NCBI RefSeq assembly: GCF_007096635.1
Contig: NZ_VKAA01000002.1
Location: 186,001-250,000, forward strand
DNA: 64,000 nucleotides
Direction of reading: 5' to 3'
Source: Mycolicibacterium sp. 018/SC-01/001
GTDB lineage: Bacteria > Actinomycetota > Actinomycetes > Mycobacteriales > Mycobacteriaceae
Position numbers and translations under genes: made by a program. Of the stretch, positions 8,801-18,735 are shown in pieces. The notes under the pieces are model-generated. The model worked only from the letters and a program-made list of their open reading frames with translations. It was not told where the DNA came from and did not search any database. The stretch's first letter is position 1; each line of letters opens with the position of its first letter.

Positions 8801-9661
8801 ATGATCGAAGTGACCCTGCTCGGCACCGGCAGTCCCATCCCCGACCCGCGCCGCGCGGGGCCCTCGACTCTGGTCCGCGCCGGCGGGCAGACGTTCCTCG
8901 TCGACTGCGGCCGCGGTGTGCTGCAGCGCGCCGCCGCCGTGGGGGTCGGCGCGAACTCCCTGACCGCGCTGCTGCTGACCCACCTGCACAGCGACCACAT
9001 CACCGACCTCGGCGACGTCCTGATCAGCCGCTGGGTGAGCAACTTCGCTCCGGCGCTGGCACCGCTGCCGATCATCGGTCCACCGGGGACCGCCGAGGTC
9101 GTGCAGAAGACACTCGAGGCCCTGCAGTTCGACATCGGCTACCGCATCGCCCACCATGCCGACCTGACCGCGCCGCCGCCGGTGGAGGTCGAGGAGGTCA
9201 CCGGCGGCGTCGTGTGGGGACGTGACGGCGTGCGCATCGCCGTGGGGCCGACTGACCACCGCCCCGTCGCACCCACCATCGGGTTCCGCATCGAGCACAA
9301 CGGAGCTTCGGTGGTGCTGGCGGGCGACACCGTGCCGTGCTCCGGCCTCGACGAATTGGCTTCCGGCGCAGGCGCATTGGTGCACACCGTCATCCGCAAG
9401 GATCTGATCGACGCGATGCCGATGCAACGCATCCGCGACATCTGCGACTACCACTCCTCGGTGCAGCAGGCGGCGCAGACCGCGGCGCGGGCCGGGGTCG
9501 GCATCCTGATCCTCACCCACTACGTGCCCGCCCTGGTGCCCGGTCAGGAGGACGACTGGCGAGCGTTGGCGGCCGCCGAGTTCGATCGCCAGATCGAACT
9601 CGGCGACGATCTACTCCGGGTCGAGGTGCACCCGGGCGTGTGCGTCAAGCCAGCCGGGTGA
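8801..9661 (+). CDS. rnz: Ribonuclease Z / metallo-beta-lactamase fold
   Basis: 286 residues. HLHSDH zinc motif at residues 61-66, further metal ligands in VLAGDT and a C-terminal LTHYVPA. Matches Rv2407, annotated as tRNA 3'-end endonuclease that trims pre-tRNA trailers. The order after the CBS gene is as in M. tuberculosis. TATACC lies 6 nt before the ATG, so the mRNA could be leaderless. The 3' end overlaps the convergent transglutaminase gene by 17 bp. Confidence 0.88.
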   Translation: MIEVTLLGTGSPIPDPRRAGPSTLVRAGGQTFLVDCGRGVLQRAAAVGVGANSLTALLLTHLHSDHITDLGDVLISRWVSNFAPALAPLPIIGPPGTAEVVQKTLEALQFDIGYRIAHHADLTAPPPVEVEEVTGGVVWGRDGVRIAVGPTDHRPVAPTIGFRIEHNGASVVLAGDTVPCSGLDELASGAGALVHTVIRKDLIDAMPMQRIRDICDYHSSVQQAAQTAARAGVGILILTHYVPALVPGQEDDWRALAAAEFDRQIELGDDLLRVEVHPGVCVKPAG

Positions 9662-10484
9662 TCTCCACGATCACGTCGAGATCGGTGGAGCCCTCGCCGG
9701 AGTAGATGCCCTTGAGTGGGGTGACGTCCGAATAGTCGCGCCCCACACCGACACTGACGTACTGCTCGGTGATCTCGGTGTCGTTGGTGGGGTCGTAGTA
9801 CCACCACTCGCCCGTCCACGCCTGAATCCACGCGTGACTTTGCCCGTCGATCGTCTCGCCGATCTTCGCCTCGCGCTGCGGATGCAGATAGCCCGATACG
9901 TATCGCGATGGAATTCCCATGCCGCGCAACAACATCAGGGTCAAGTGCGCGAAGTCCTGGCACACTCCCTTGCCTTCGCGCAACGCCTCCACCCCGGAGG
10001 TGTGCACCCCTGTGGTCCCCGGCACGTACTGCAGTTCGGCCTGCACCCAGCGCGCCGCCTCGACCACCGCCTCGGCGGGCTCGTGGTACTTGGCGATACG
10101 CCGGCCGACGCGTTCGATGCGCTTGCTGGCCGGGACGTAATGGGTGGGAGCGAGCACCTCGTCGTACCGGTCGATGACGGCCTCACCGGCCAGATCGGCC
10201 CAGGACACCTTCTCGGCCGGCGCCTCGGGGCGATCCGTCTCCACCACCGACGACGCGGTCACCTCGAGTTCGGTGTGCGGCGCGTGCAGGTCGAACGCGG
10301 TGACCGCGGTGCCCCAGTAGTCGACGTAGCGGTAGGACCGCGTCGCCGGGACCGTTTCCACCCGGTTCAGGACCACGTTCTGCCGCGAGTCCGATCGCGG
10401 CGTCAGACGCGCCTCGTTGAACGACGCGGTGACCGGGGATTTGTAGGCATAGCCCGTCGAATGGACCACGCGCATCCGCCACAT
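9645..10484 (-). CDS. Transglutaminase-like cysteine protease/amidase (Rv2409c-like)
   Basis: 279 residues. N-terminal transglutaminase-associated beta domain (residues ~1-80) followed by the core, with triad Cys175 ([10 protein letters not shown]), His217 ([10 protein letters not shown]) and an Asp near 231-235 (YYDPTND). No signal peptide, so it should be cytoplasmic. Third gene of an operon with the alpha-E and circularly permuted ATP-grasp genes; only 1 nt separates it from alpha-E. In this recurrent gene set, comparative genomics has suggested peptide-bond or amide ligation and hydrolysis. The substrate is not known. Confidence 0.85.
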   Translation of the reverse strand: MWRMRVVHSTGYAYKSPVTASFNEARLTPRSDSRQNVVLNRVETVPATRSYRYVDYWGTAVTAFDLHAPHTELEVTASSVVETDRPEAPAEKVSWADLAGEAVIDRYDEVLAPTHYVPASKRIERVGRRIAKYHEPAEAVVEAARWVQAELQYVPGTTGVHTSGVEALREGKGVCQDFAHLTLMLLRGMGIPSRYVSGYLHPQREAKIGETIDGQSHAWIQAWTGEWWYYDPTNDTEITEQYVSVGVGRDYSDVTPLKGIYSGEGSTDLDVIVEITRLA

Positions 10485-10485
10485 C

Positions 10486-11460
10486 TCAGATCTCCCCTTC
10501 CTCGATCACCAGTGCGTTGCGTCCCGCATCCGTCCACGCGACCCACGGCGCGGAGTGGAAGTACTGCAGCGCCAGCGACTCTCCCACGTCGAAGCACGTC
10601 TTCTGCAGAGCAGCCAGCCGCTCTTCGAGCGATTCGAGCAGTACACCGGGCTGCAGGAATTCCAACTCGCTGCGCGCCCGGCCGAGCAGACGCTGCGCCT
10701 CGGCGGTGGCACCGAGGCGGCCGTGCGGCCGGTTCATCAGCTCGTCGAGGCTGTGCTCGGCCAGTCGCAGCGAGTAGAAGATCGACCGCGGGAAGAGGCG
10801 GTCGAGAAGCATGAACTCCACGACCCGGCCGGCATCGAGCACGCCGCGGTAGGTCCGCAGGTACGTGTCGTGGGCGCCGGCCGAGCGCAACAGCGTCACC
10901 CATGCGGGTGACGACGCGCTGTCCCCGACCCGGGACAGCAGGAGACGGACCGTCATGTCCACCCGTTCCAGCGCGCGGCCCAGCACCATGAAGCGGTAGC
11001 CGTCATCGCGCGACAGCGTGGAGTCGGCCAGCCCCGCGAACATCGCCGCGCGGCCCTCCACATAGGACAGGAACTCGTGCGGGCCCAATCGTTTGGCGGC
11101 GCGCTCCCGTTCGGCGAGCGCGTTGTAGGTGGTGTTCAGGCATTCCCAGATCTCGGTCGACGTGACTTCCCGTGCACCGCGCGCATTTTCGCGTGCCGCC
11201 GAGATCGCCTCGACGATCGAGCAGGCGCCGTAGGTCTCGCGGCTGAACGCCACGATGTCGGTCAGCGACCACACGTCGAGCACGTCGTCGGGCGGATCTA
11301 TGCCGAGCACCCTCAGCAGGGTGCGCGACGCCTGATCCGGGTCGACGCTGGAGTCTTCCAGCAGCTGGTGAATGGTCACATCGAGAATGCGCGCGGTGTC
11401 GTCGGCGCGTTCGACGTATCGCCCGATCCAGTAGAGGGATTCGGCGTTTCTGGCCAGCAT
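10486..11460 (-). CDS. Alpha-E domain protein (Rv2410c-like)
   Basis: 324 residues, nearly all alpha-helical, with the conserved N-terminus LARNAESLYWIGRYVERADDTAR typical of the alpha-E family. No catalytic motif is evident. Always found with circularly permuted ATP-grasp and transglutaminase-like partners, so it is likely a structural or substrate-carrying component of that system. It sits between the two, 10 bp after the ATP-grasp stop and 1 bp before the transglutaminase start. Confidence 0.88.
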   Translation of the reverse strand: MLARNAESLYWIGRYVERADDTARILDVTIHQLLEDSSVDPDQASRTLLRVLGIDPPDDVLDVWSLTDIVAFSRETYGACSIVEAISAARENARGAREVTSTEIWECLNTTYNALAERERAAKRLGPHEFLSYVEGRAAMFAGLADSTLSRDDGYRFMVLGRALERVDMTVRLLLSRVGDSASSPAWVTLLRSAGAHDTYLRTYRGVLDAGRVVEFMLLDRLFPRSIFYSLRLAEHSLDELMNRPHGRLGATAEAQRLLGRARSELEFLQPGVLLESLEERLAALQKTCFDVGESLALQYFHSAPWVAWTDAGRNALVIEEGEI

Positions 11461-11470
11461 CGTCTCTCCC

Positions 11471-13114
11471 CTACTGCTGCTGCTGCTGTTGTTGTTGCTG
11501 CTGATCGTGATTCGACTCCGCCGCGGCTTTGCCGTTGCGGCTGCCGTTCTTGGCCGCGGCGGCCCGGGGCAGCGAACGAACGAGCTCGGCAGCGGCGAGT
11601 TCGCGATCGGCGACCGAGGTGCGCGACGCGAGTACCCAGGTGTCTTTCGAGCCGCCGCCCTGGCTGGAGTTCACCACCAGCGACCCCTCCGGCAGCGCCA
11701 CACGGGTCAGCCCTCCGGGCAGCACCCACACGTCGTCCCCGTCGTTGACTGCGAACGGGCGCAGGTCGACGTGACGGGGGGCGAGCTCGTCGTCGATCTG
11801 GGTCGGCACCGTCGACAGCTGCATCACCGGCTGAGCGATCCAGCCGCGCGGGTCGGCGTTGATCTTCCGGGTGATCGTCGCGAGCTCTTTCGGCGAGGCG
11901 TCGGGGCCGAACACGATGCCGTAGCCGCCCGATCCCTCGACGGGTTTGATGACCAGCTCGTCGATTCGGTCGAGCACCTCCTCGCGTTCCTCGTCGAGCC
12001 AGCACCGGAAGGTGTCGACGTTCGCGAGCAGGGGTTTCTCGCCCAGGTAGTACTCGATGATGGTCGGCACGTAGGTGTAGACCAGTTTGTCGTCGCCGAC
12101 GCCGTTGCCGACCGCGCTGGAGATCACCACGTTGCCGGCGCGGGCGGCGTTGAGGATGCCGGCGACGCCGAGTACGGAGTCGGGCTTGAACTGCATCGGA
12201 TCGAGGAAATCGTCGTCGATGCGGCGGTAGATGACGTCGACCTGACGCTCACCCTCGGTGGTGCGCATGTAGACGGTGTTGTCGCGGCAGAACAGGTCGC
12301 GGCCCTCGACGAGCTCGACACCCATCTGACGCGCGAGCAGCGAATGCTCGAAGTACGCCGAGTTGTACACCCCGGGGGTCAGCACGACGACGGTCGGATC
12401 GGCGACGTTGTTGGCGGCAGCGTTGCGCAGCGCGCGCAGCAGATGCGATGAGTAATCGCCCACGGCGCGTACCCGGTGGGTGGCGAACAGGTTCGGGAAC
12501 ACCCGGGCCATCGTGCGGCGGTTCTCCATCACGTAGGACACGCCCGACGGGGACCGCAGGTTGTCCTCCAGGACGCGCCACGTGCCCTGCGCGTCGCGGA
12601 TCAGATCGATGCCGGCGACGTGAATGCGCACCCCGTTGGGCGGGGTGATGCCGACGGCTTCGCGGTGGAAATGCTCGCACGAGGTGACGAGCCGGCGCGG
12701 GATCACCCCGTCGCGCAGGATCTCCTGCTCGCCGTAGATGTCATCGAGATACATCTCGAGGGCCTGGACGCGCTGACGGATGCCGCGCTCGAGCCGGGTC
12801 CACTCGGCTGCGGAGATGACGCGCGGGACGAGATCCAGCGGGAAGGGACGTTCCTGCCCGGACAGCGAGAACGTGATGCCCTGGTCGATGAAGGCGCGGC
12901 CCAGCGCGTCGGACCGCGCCTCGAGGTCGGAGACGTCGGCCGGGGCCAGCTCCGCATGGATGCCCTTGTACGGGCCGCGCACGTTGCCGTTGACGTCGAA
13001 CATCTCGTCGAACGCCTGGGCATAGGTGCCGAGGCGGTTGTATCCGCCGAAGATGCCCTCGTGCCGTCGGCCCGGCTTGGCGGTGCGTGTGGTCCGTGCG
13101 GTTTCTGTCGGCAA
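11471..13114 (-). CDS. Circularly permuted type-2 ATP-grasp protein (Rv2411c-like)
   Basis: About 547 residues. The permuted ATP-grasp fold is recognised from [51 protein letters not shown] and [12 protein letters not shown]. Predicted to make amide bonds using ATP on a peptide or amino-acid substrate. The most upstream ATG (13180) lacks a ribosome binding site. GGAAGGAG lies 10 nt before a TTG at 13114, which I take as the start. The C-terminus ends in a run of ten glutamines, a feature not needed for catalysis. First gene of the ATP-grasp / alpha-E / transglutaminase operon. Confidence 0.85.
   Translation of the reverse strand: MPTETARTTRTAKPGRRHEGIFGGYNRLGTYAQAFDEMFDVNGNVRGPYKGIHAELAPADVSDLEARSDALGRAFIDQGITFSLSGQERPFPLDLVPRVISAAEWTRLERGIRQRVQALEMYLDDIYGEQEILRDGVIPRRLVTSCEHFHREAVGITPPNGVRIHVAGIDLIRDAQGTWRVLEDNLRSPSGVSYVMENRRTMARVFPNLFATHRVRAVGDYSSHLLRALRNAAANNVADPTVVVLTPGVYNSAYFEHSLLARQMGVELVEGRDLFCRDNTVYMRTTEGERQVDVIYRRIDDDFLDPMQFKPDSVLGVAGILNAARAGNVVISSAVGNGVGDDKLVYTYVPTIIEYYLGEKPLLANVDTFRCWLDEEREEVLDRIDELVIKPVEGSGGYGIVFGPDASPKELATITRKINADPRGWIAQPVMQLSTVPTQIDDELAPRHVDLRPFAVNDGDDVWVLPGGLTRVALPEGSLVVNSSQGGGSKDTWVLASRTSVADRELAAAELVRSLPRAAAAKNGSRNGKAAAESNHDQQQQQQQQQQ
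11474..11503 (-). repeat. CAG/CAA tract encoding ten glutamines
   Basis: Ten consecutive Gln codons (5 CAG, 3 CAA, 2 CAG in plus-strand order) immediately before the stop of the ATP-grasp gene. As a trinucleotide repeat it can change length without frameshift and may vary between strains. Confidence 0.9.
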
Positions 13115-13223
13115 CGCTCTCGTGCTCCTTCCGTACGCAGACGTGCGCAATCCGTACGCCATGGAGCGCACCCATGACATGCTGCAGCATTTCCGCCGTT
13201 TCGGCAGGCCAGTGGCCTCCGTT

Positions 13224-13253
13224 TTGGGCGAAGTCGCGGCTCGCTGCTAACCT
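13224..13253 (+). promoter_or_regulatory. Putative rpsT promoter
   Basis: TTGGGC at 13224-13229 and TAACCT at 13248-13253 with an 18-nt spacer. This leaves a leader of about 65 nt before the rpsT GTG. Confidence 0.4.
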
Positions 13254-13326
13254 GAACAGTCGCTGCCCCCCGTGGGCGCCCCACAGACTCAACCAACCCC
13301 GTCGAGAATGCCGAAGGATTACACGC

Positions 13327-13587
13327 GTGGCCAACATCAAGTCGCAGGAGAAGCGGAACCGCACCAACGAGCGCCGCAGACTGCGCAACAAGTCGGTGAA
13401 GTCGTCTCTTCACACGGCGGTCCGCGGATTCCGGGAGGCCGTCGAGGCCGGTGACAAGGACAAGGCCGGCGCGCTGCTCGTCGCCACCAGCCGCAAGCTC
13501 GACAAGGCCGCCAGCAAGGGCGTGATCCACAAGAATCAGGCCGCCAACCGCAAGTCGGCGCTGGCCAAGGCGCTCAACAAGATCTGA
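13327..13587 (+). CDS. rpsT: 30S ribosomal protein S20
   Basis: 86 residues, basic and helical, with the invariant start [17 protein letters not shown] and the C-terminal [18 protein letters not shown] that binds 16S rRNA in the small subunit body. Starts at GTG. It ends 9 bp from the convergent holA stop. Divergent from the ATP-grasp gene. Confidence 0.97.
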   Translation: MANIKSQEKRNRTNERRRLRNKSVKSSLHTAVRGFREAVEAGDKDKAGALLVATSRKLDKAASKGVIHKNQAANRKSALAKALNKI

Positions 13588-13596
13588 CGCGCCACG

Positions 13597-14550
13597 TCAG
13601 TCGCTGACCAGTGAGGCGACCGAGCGCACCGCATTCTCCAGCGCGTAATCGGCATCGGCCGCCGCGCCTTTGACGTCGGCGTTGAGCGCCGCGACCAGAC
13701 GCAGCGCCTCGGCCACCGAATCCCGCGACCACCGTCGCGCTTGCTTCTGCGCCTTCTGCACGCGCCACGGCGGCATGCCGAGGTCGCCGGCCAACCGGTA
13801 CGGGTCGCCCGACAGCGGCGCGACCCTGGCGATCGTGTGAACCGCCTCGGCGAGCGCATCGGCCAGCACCACGTGGGGTTCGCCGGCCATCATCGCCCAG
13901 CGCAGAGCCTCCGCCGCCCCGGCCACATCGCCGACAACGGCCTTGTCCGCGATGTCGAAGCCCTTCACTTCCGCCTTACCGGAGTGGTAGCGGCGCACCG
14001 CGGCCGCATCGACCACCCCGCCCGTGTCGGCGACCAGTTGCGAGCACGCCGAGGCCAACTCGCGCAGATCGGATCCGATCGCGTCGATCACGGCGGTCAC
14101 CGTGTCGTCGCTGACCTTGGTGCGCAGCGCGCGGAATTCCTTGCGGACGAAGTCGGCGCGTTCGGCGGCCTTGGTGATCTTGGCGCACGGATGCACTTCC
14201 GCGCCGAGCTTCTTCAGGCGATCGGCCAGCGCTTTGGCCCGGCCGCCGCCGGAATGCACGACGACCAGCAGCGTGCCCTCGGGGAGGTCGGCGGCCGCGC
14301 CCTCGATGACCGCCACGGCGTCCTTGCCCGCCTCGGCAGCCGATTCGAGAACGACCACACGCTCGTCGGCGAACAGCGACGGGCTCAGTAGTTCGGCGAT
14401 CTCACTGACACTGACCTCGCCGGCGCGTAGGCGATCGACCGGGACATCCGCGGTGCCCGCCGATGCGCGGGCCTGGGCCAGAACCGTTGCGACAGCGCGT
14501 TCGACGAGCAGCTCCTCGTCTCCGAGGATCAGGTGCAGACCGGTGCTCAC
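13597..14550 (-). CDS. holA: DNA polymerase III, delta subunit
   Basis: 317 residues. Delta subunit of the clamp loader that opens the beta clamp: N-terminal [16 protein letters not shown], central [26 protein letters not shown] and C-terminal collar helices ([16 protein letters not shown]). GTG start overlaps the comEC stop by 4 bp, so it is translated from the comEA-comEC-holA message. The adjacency with comEC is widely conserved. Confidence 0.93.
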   Translation of the reverse strand: MSTGLHLILGDEELLVERAVATVLAQARASAGTADVPVDRLRAGEVSVSEIAELLSPSLFADERVVVLESAAEAGKDAVAVIEGAAADLPEGTLLVVVHSGGGRAKALADRLKKLGAEVHPCAKITKAAERADFVRKEFRALRTKVSDDTVTAVIDAIGSDLRELASACSQLVADTGGVVDAAAVRRYHSGKAEVKGFDIADKAVVGDVAGAAEALRWAMMAGEPHVVLADALAEAVHTIARVAPLSGDPYRLAGDLGMPPWRVQKAQKQARRWSRDSVAEALRLVAALNADVKGAAADADYALENAVRSVASLVSD

Positions 14551-16031
14551 CGCACGATGGTGTCACGCCGGCCCGACACGCCGCGATGCCACACCGCCGC
14601 GACGGCGCACGAGCCCAGCGCGACGACGGCCACGCCCGCGAGTCCCGACGGCACGGGCAGCGCTGCCGCCGGCACCGCGGCCGCCCAGCGGGCCACCGTC
14701 GCCAGCCACCACACCTCCGGGCCGGTGAACCGGATGAGCAGGTGCGCGCCCGCAGGCCAGAGCGGACACAGCGCCGCGGCGGCCGTGCCGATCAGCGTGA
14801 TCGGCGGAATGGCCGGCGCGACGAGCATGTTCGCGATCACCGCGACCAGGCTCACCGATCCCGACACGCCGGCCACCAGTGGCGCCGTGACCAGCTGAGC
14901 CGCCAGCGCCACACTGACGGCGTCGGCCAGGGGGCGGGGCCAGCCGCGCCTGACGAGCCGCTGCGACCATCCCGGCGCGATGAGGATGAGCCCCGCGGTG
15001 GCCGCCACCGACAGCGCGAAGCCGACGTCCACGGCGAGCCGTGGAGTGGCGACCATCAGCGCGATGACCGTCGCTGCGAGAGCGGGCAGCGCTTGTCTGC
15101 GCCGGTGGGTGAGCACGGCCAGCAGGGTGATCGCGCCCATGACCGCAGCCCGCAGCACGCTCGCCGACGGTTGCACCACCACCACGAAGCCGACCAGCGT
15201 CAGAGCCGCCAGCACCACCGCGATGCGCGGCCCGAGCAGCGCGGCGCTGAGCAACATCGCGGCACAGACGATCGTGATGTTCGCACCCGAGACCGCCATC
15301 AGGTGGGTCAGCCCGGCCGTGCGGAAGTCCTTGGCGGTCTGCGCCGGCACGGCTGAGGTGTCCCCGAGGACCAGTGCCGGCACCAGCGCCGCCTGCTGCG
15401 CCGGGAGCACGAGCCGGACGGCATCGGCGAACCGAGCCCGAATCGCGTGCGCGACGCGATACACCGGCGCCGCCTCGCCGAGACGGGGACGGCCGGTCGC
15501 CGACAGCACGGCGACCGTGAGATCGCGGCGCCCCGGGCGGCTCACCCGGGCGCGGAACCCTGCCGGTTGACCGGCCTGGATCGCGACGTAGTCAGCGCCC
15601 GAAGCGAACACCGACACCGCACCCGACGTCGGAGTCCCGTCGAGGCGAGCGAGCGTCGCCCGGAACATCGTTCGGCCACCCTCGAGCACCCGCGGCGTCT
15701 CATCGGGGGTGACCACGACCTCGACGACCGCCCCGATGCTCGTCGTCAGTGGGTGATGCCGAGCGGCGTCGGCCCGCAGGCATGCCGCGACCGCGAATCC
15801 ACTGCCGACCAGGGCCACCGCGGCCGCGGCGATCGCGACCGGAGCGAGCCCGGCCCGGCCGGTCACGGGTTGCTTGCGGTCAGTCCACCACCCCGCCGCG
15901 AAGGTGGCGGCGACGCCGGCCGTCACCGCGGCGGTAGCGGCCAGATGTCCCCAGCCGATGCCCGCGGCGGTCACCGCCCACGCGGTCAACGCGGCGGGAA
16001 CCAGCCGTAGGTCGGTGATGTCGCGGGTCAT
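14547..16031 (-). CDS. comEC: ComEC/Rec2-family DNA-uptake channel, without metallo-beta-lactamase domain
   Basis: 494 residues, with many hydrophobic segments and the competence-domain core ([12 protein letters not shown], a signature of the family). ComEC forms the inner-membrane channel for incoming single-stranded DNA. The C-terminal metallo-beta-lactamase domain found in Bacillus-type ComEC is absent: the protein ends soon after the last membrane helix, as in other mycobacteria as far as I recall. ATG 16031 overlaps the comEA stop (ATGA); an open frame extending to 16697 is just comEA read in another frame. Confidence 0.9.
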   Translation of the reverse strand: MTRDITDLRLVPAALTAWAVTAAGIGWGHLAATAAVTAGVAATFAAGWWTDRKQPVTGRAGLAPVAIAAAAVALVGSGFAVAACLRADAARHHPLTTSIGAVVEVVVTPDETPRVLEGGRTMFRATLARLDGTPTSGAVSVFASGADYVAIQAGQPAGFRARVSRPGRRDLTVAVLSATGRPRLGEAAPVYRVAHAIRARFADAVRLVLPAQQAALVPALVLGDTSAVPAQTAKDFRTAGLTHLMAVSGANITIVCAAMLLSAALLGPRIAVVLAALTLVGFVVVVQPSASVLRAAVMGAITLLAVLTHRRRQALPALAATVIALMVATPRLAVDVGFALSVAATAGLILIAPGWSQRLVRRGWPRPLADAVSVALAAQLVTAPLVAGVSGSVSLVAVIANMLVAPAIPPITLIGTAAAALCPLWPAGAHLLIRFTGPEVWWLATVARWAAAVPAAALPVPSGLAGVAVVALGSCAVAAVWHRGVSGRRDTIVR

Positions 16032-16840
16032 CCCACGGTCACGAGCGAACGCAGCTTGTCCAACCGGGCCGGACCGATTCCGTCGACGTCGCCGAGCTGG
16101 TCGACGCTGCCGAACCGGCCGTGCGTGTCCCGCCACGCCACGATCGCGGCAGCGGTCACCGGGCCGACGCCCGGCAGTGCGTCGAGCTGATCGATGGTCG
16201 CCGTGTTCAGGTCGACCGGTGTCGGCGCGCCTGCTCGGTCCGGCGGCGCCGCGCTCGACGGCGATGCGGCGCCGGACGACCCCGACACGACCGAGCTGCC
16301 CATCTCGGCCTGCTGACCGGGTGCCGCCTCGATGCCGACCACGATCTGCTCTCCGTCGGTCACCTTGCGTGCCATGTTCAGTCCCAGCACGTCGGCGCCG
16401 TCGACAGCGCCGCCCGCGGCGTCGAGCGCATCGGCGATCCTGGCCCCCGGCTGCAGCGTCACCAGGCCCGGCTTGTTCACCAACCCGACCACACTGACCA
16501 CCACCGGCGCCGCCGCCACGGCGGAGGGCGAGACGCTCGAGGCTGCCATCTCGACGGGCGGCAGTTTGGCCGACACCACCGCGGGCGGCTGATCGCGCAG
16601 CAGGCTGACGACGGTCACGAGGACCGCGACGAGACCGACGACACCCAGTGCGATGACGCCGGCGCGGCCCGGATCGGCCCGCACGCGCGACAGCCACGCA
16701 GGTCCGCGGTCGTCGGTCTGATCGGGCAGCCAGCGCGACAATTCCGCGTCAGCACCCTCGTCGTCGAGTTCCGCGGCCTCAGGGGTGCCCTCGGTGCCCA
16801 GGCGCCGCCGGAGCCGCTCGGCAGGCAGTTCGGTCGACAT
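16028..16840 (-). CDS. comEA: ComEA-like DNA-binding protein with SLBB and helix-hairpin-helix domains
   Basis: 270 residues. Cytoplasmic N-terminal ~70 residues, one membrane helix (AGVIALGVVGLVAVLVTVVSLL), an SLBB-type domain (VVGLVNKPGLVTLQPGARIADAL) and a C-terminal double helix-hairpin-helix (VDLNTATIDQLDALPGVGP, then VDGIGPARLDKL) that grips DNA backbone. Expected to capture DNA outside the membrane and pass it to ComEC. ATG 16840 is preceded by TACCGT at a 6-nt distance, so the operon appears to start with a leaderless mRNA. Confidence 0.9.
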   Translation of the reverse strand: MSTELPAERLRRRLGTEGTPEAAELDDEGADAELSRWLPDQTDDRGPAWLSRVRADPGRAGVIALGVVGLVAVLVTVVSLLRDQPPAVVSAKLPPVEMAASSVSPSAVAAAPVVVSVVGLVNKPGLVTLQPGARIADALDAAGGAVDGADVLGLNMARKVTDGEQIVVGIEAAPGQQAEMGSSVVSGSSGAASPSSAAPPDRAGAPTPVDLNTATIDQLDALPGVGPVTAAAIVAWRDTHGRFGSVDQLGDVDGIGPARLDKLRSLVTVG

Positions 16841-16846
16841 ACCGCG

Positions 16847-16852
16847 ACGGTA
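16847..16852 (-). promoter_or_regulatory. Putative -10 of the comEA-comEC-holA operon (leaderless)
   Basis: TACCGT on the minus strand, 6 nt before ATG 16840. No Shine-Dalgarno sequence precedes the start. Confidence 0.5.
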
Positions 16853-16948
16853 GGGACGCGCGCCGACGAATACGCCGGCGCGCCGCGTCGCTGCGCCCGG
16901 TCTGTGGATGAACTCGGCTCTGGGGACAGCGGGATAGCATGACCGCCA

Positions 16949-17596
16949 ATGAACGGTCGAGCCCCGATGATCGCCGGCGCAGCGTTCGCGGTGCTGTACG
17001 CCACGGCCGTCGTCGTCCTCCACGCCCTGCCCGGCGCGGACCCCGGAGTCACCCGCGCGCAAGGTCTGCTGCTGACGTTCGCGGCCCTGGCGCTCGCACT
17101 CGTGCTGGCCTGTGCGCGCGAGCGTCTCAGCGGCGCACACGCGCACCTCTTCACGATCGGCGCAACCGTGCTGGTGGCCCAGCTGTGCGCGGCGGTGTGG
17201 TTCGCCGGGGGTCTGTCCCTGCGACCGGGGCAGATCCCGGCGGCCACCGCGCGGGCGATCGAAGACGTCGGCGCCATGTGGCTGCCGGTCGCCACCATCG
17301 CGAACATCTTGGTGGCGACCCCGATCCTGTTGCACGCCAACGAGGGTCGGCTACCACGGTGGCTCGGCATCATCGCCGCCGTGTTCACCGTCGAGCAGTT
17401 GATCGAGACCATCACGCTGATCGGACCTCCCGGCAGCTTCATCTCCCCGGGCGGCCCGATGAACCACTACTTCGGTGGCCTGCTGTCGGCGATCTTCGTC
17501 GCCGGACTGGGATTCGCTCTGACCCAGCCGGCTGCGGTGGAGACCCCGTCACCCGCGCAGGACACAGACGACACCGAACAACCCGTAGGAGACTGA
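16949..17596 (+). CDS. Multispanning membrane protein, function unknown
   Basis: 215 residues with about six hydrophobic helices and a short acidic C-terminal tail. It resembles the loosely defined DUF4386-type membrane proteins, but I cannot name a function. TAGCAT lies 8 nt before the ATG. The stop overlaps the next start by one base (TGATG), so it is cotranscribed with two acyl-CoA dehydrogenase genes. This block occupies the position where M. tuberculosis has eis. Confidence 0.75.
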   Translation: MNGRAPMIAGAAFAVLYATAVVVLHALPGADPGVTRAQGLLLTFAALALALVLACARERLSGAHAHLFTIGATVLVAQLCAAVWFAGGLSLRPGQIPAATARAIEDVGAMWLPVATIANILVATPILLHANEGRLPRWLGIIAAVFTVEQLIETITLIGPPGSFISPGGPMNHYFGGLLSAIFVAGLGFALTQPAAVETPSPAQDTDDTEQPVGD

Positions 17597-18735
17597 TGGC
17601 GCTCCCCCGCCTGGTACCCCAGTCCAGCGACGACCACTCGAGCACCGACGGCCTGCGCGCCGAAGTCCGCCGGTTCCTGGCCGAGCAGCGTGCTTCGGGC
17701 ACGTTCACACCGTCGGTCGACGCGTGGCTGTCGGGATGGGACGAGGCGTTCACCGCGGCCCTGGCCGAGCGCGGCTGGCTCGGTATGACGGTGCCCGCCG
17801 AATACGGCGGGCCGGGCCGGTCGTTCCTCGAACGCTTCGTCGTCACCGAGGAACTGCTGGCGGCCGGCGCTCCGGTGGCCGCCCACTGGATCGCCGATCG
17901 ACAGATCGTGCCCTCGCTGCTCAGGTACGGCACCGAGCAGCAACGAACGTACTTCCTGCCGAAAATCGTTACCGGCGAATGCTTTTTCGGCATCGGGATG
18001 AGCGAGCCGGACTCGGGCTCCGACCTGGCCAGCGTGCGCACCCGCGCTACGCGAGTCGACGGCGGGTGGCGGCTCACCGGGACGAAGGTGTGGACCTCGG
18101 GCGCACACCTGGCTCACGCGTTCATCGCGCTCGCCCGCACCGCGCCCGTCGATCCCGCGCACCGACACGCCGGCCTGAGCCAGTTCATCGTCGACTTGCG
18201 CGGCGCAGACGTCCAGATCCGGCCCATCACGTCGATGAACGGTGCCCACCATTTCAACGAGGTGATCCTCGAGGACACCTACGTGCCCGACGACATGGTG
18301 TTCGGCGACATCGGCGCCGGATGGCAGCAGGTGACCTCCGAGCTGGCATTCGAGCGCAGCGGGCCGGAGCGGGTGCTGTCGACGTTCATGCTGCTCGACG
18401 CGATGGCTCAGGCGATGGCCGACACCGAGATCCCGCGCGACGCCGAGCTGGGCAGGCTGGTGGGCCGCGTCGCGGGGCTGCACCAGATGTCGTCCGCCGT
18501 GGCAGGCGCCCTGCAGCGCGGCGAATCGCCGGACGTGCCCGCGGCGGTCGTCAAGGTGCTGGGCACCACCACCGAAGGCGACATCGCCGAATTCGGCCAT
18601 CTGAGCGCAGAACAGGATTCGCGGTTCGCCGCACTCGCCGATGCCGCAGTGGACCAGCGGCCCGGTTTCACGATCCGTGGCGGCACCAACGAGGTGCTGC
18701 GCGGTGTCATCGCCCGTGGATTGGGGCTGCGATGA
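17596..18735 (+). CDS. Acyl-CoA dehydrogenase (FadE-like), full-length subunit
   Basis: 379 residues, standard length. FAD-dependent alpha,beta-desaturase of acyl-CoA: N-terminal helical domain, the substrate/FAD loop GIGMSEPDSGSD, WRLTGTKVWTSGAHLAH, and the C-terminal RGGTNEVLRGVIARGLGL. TAGGAG precedes the ATG. It overlaps a second, shorter acyl-CoA dehydrogenase by 4 bp. In mycobacteria such adjacent pairs often form heterotetramers acting on sterol or bulky acyl chains, so I infer a complex with the next gene product. Confidence 0.88.
   Translation: MALPRLVPQSSDDHSSTDGLRAEVRRFLAEQRASGTFTPSVDAWLSGWDEAFTAALAERGWLGMTVPAEYGGPGRSFLERFVVTEELLAAGAPVAAHWIADRQIVPSLLRYGTEQQRTYFLPKIVTGECFFGIGMSEPDSGSDLASVRTRATRVDGGWRLTGTKVWTSGAHLAHAFIALARTAPVDPAHRHAGLSQFIVDLRGADVQIRPITSMNGAHHFNEVILEDTYVPDDMVFGDIGAGWQQVTSELAFERSGPERVLSTFMLLDAMAQAMADTEIPRDAELGRLVGRVAGLHQMSSAVAGALQRGESPDVPAAVVKVLGTTTEGDIAEFGHLSAEQDSRFAALADAAVDQRPGFTIRGGTNEVLRGVIARGLGLR

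Noticed and set aside
14547..16031. comEC as a truncated pseudogene because the metallo-beta-lactamase domain is missing
   Set aside because: The frame is intact, overlaps both neighbours by 4 bp, and short ComEC forms are usual in mycobacteria.
14547..16697. 716-residue ComEC with long N-terminal extension
   Set aside because: The extension is comEA in another frame; ATG 16031 with a 4-bp overlap is the natural start.
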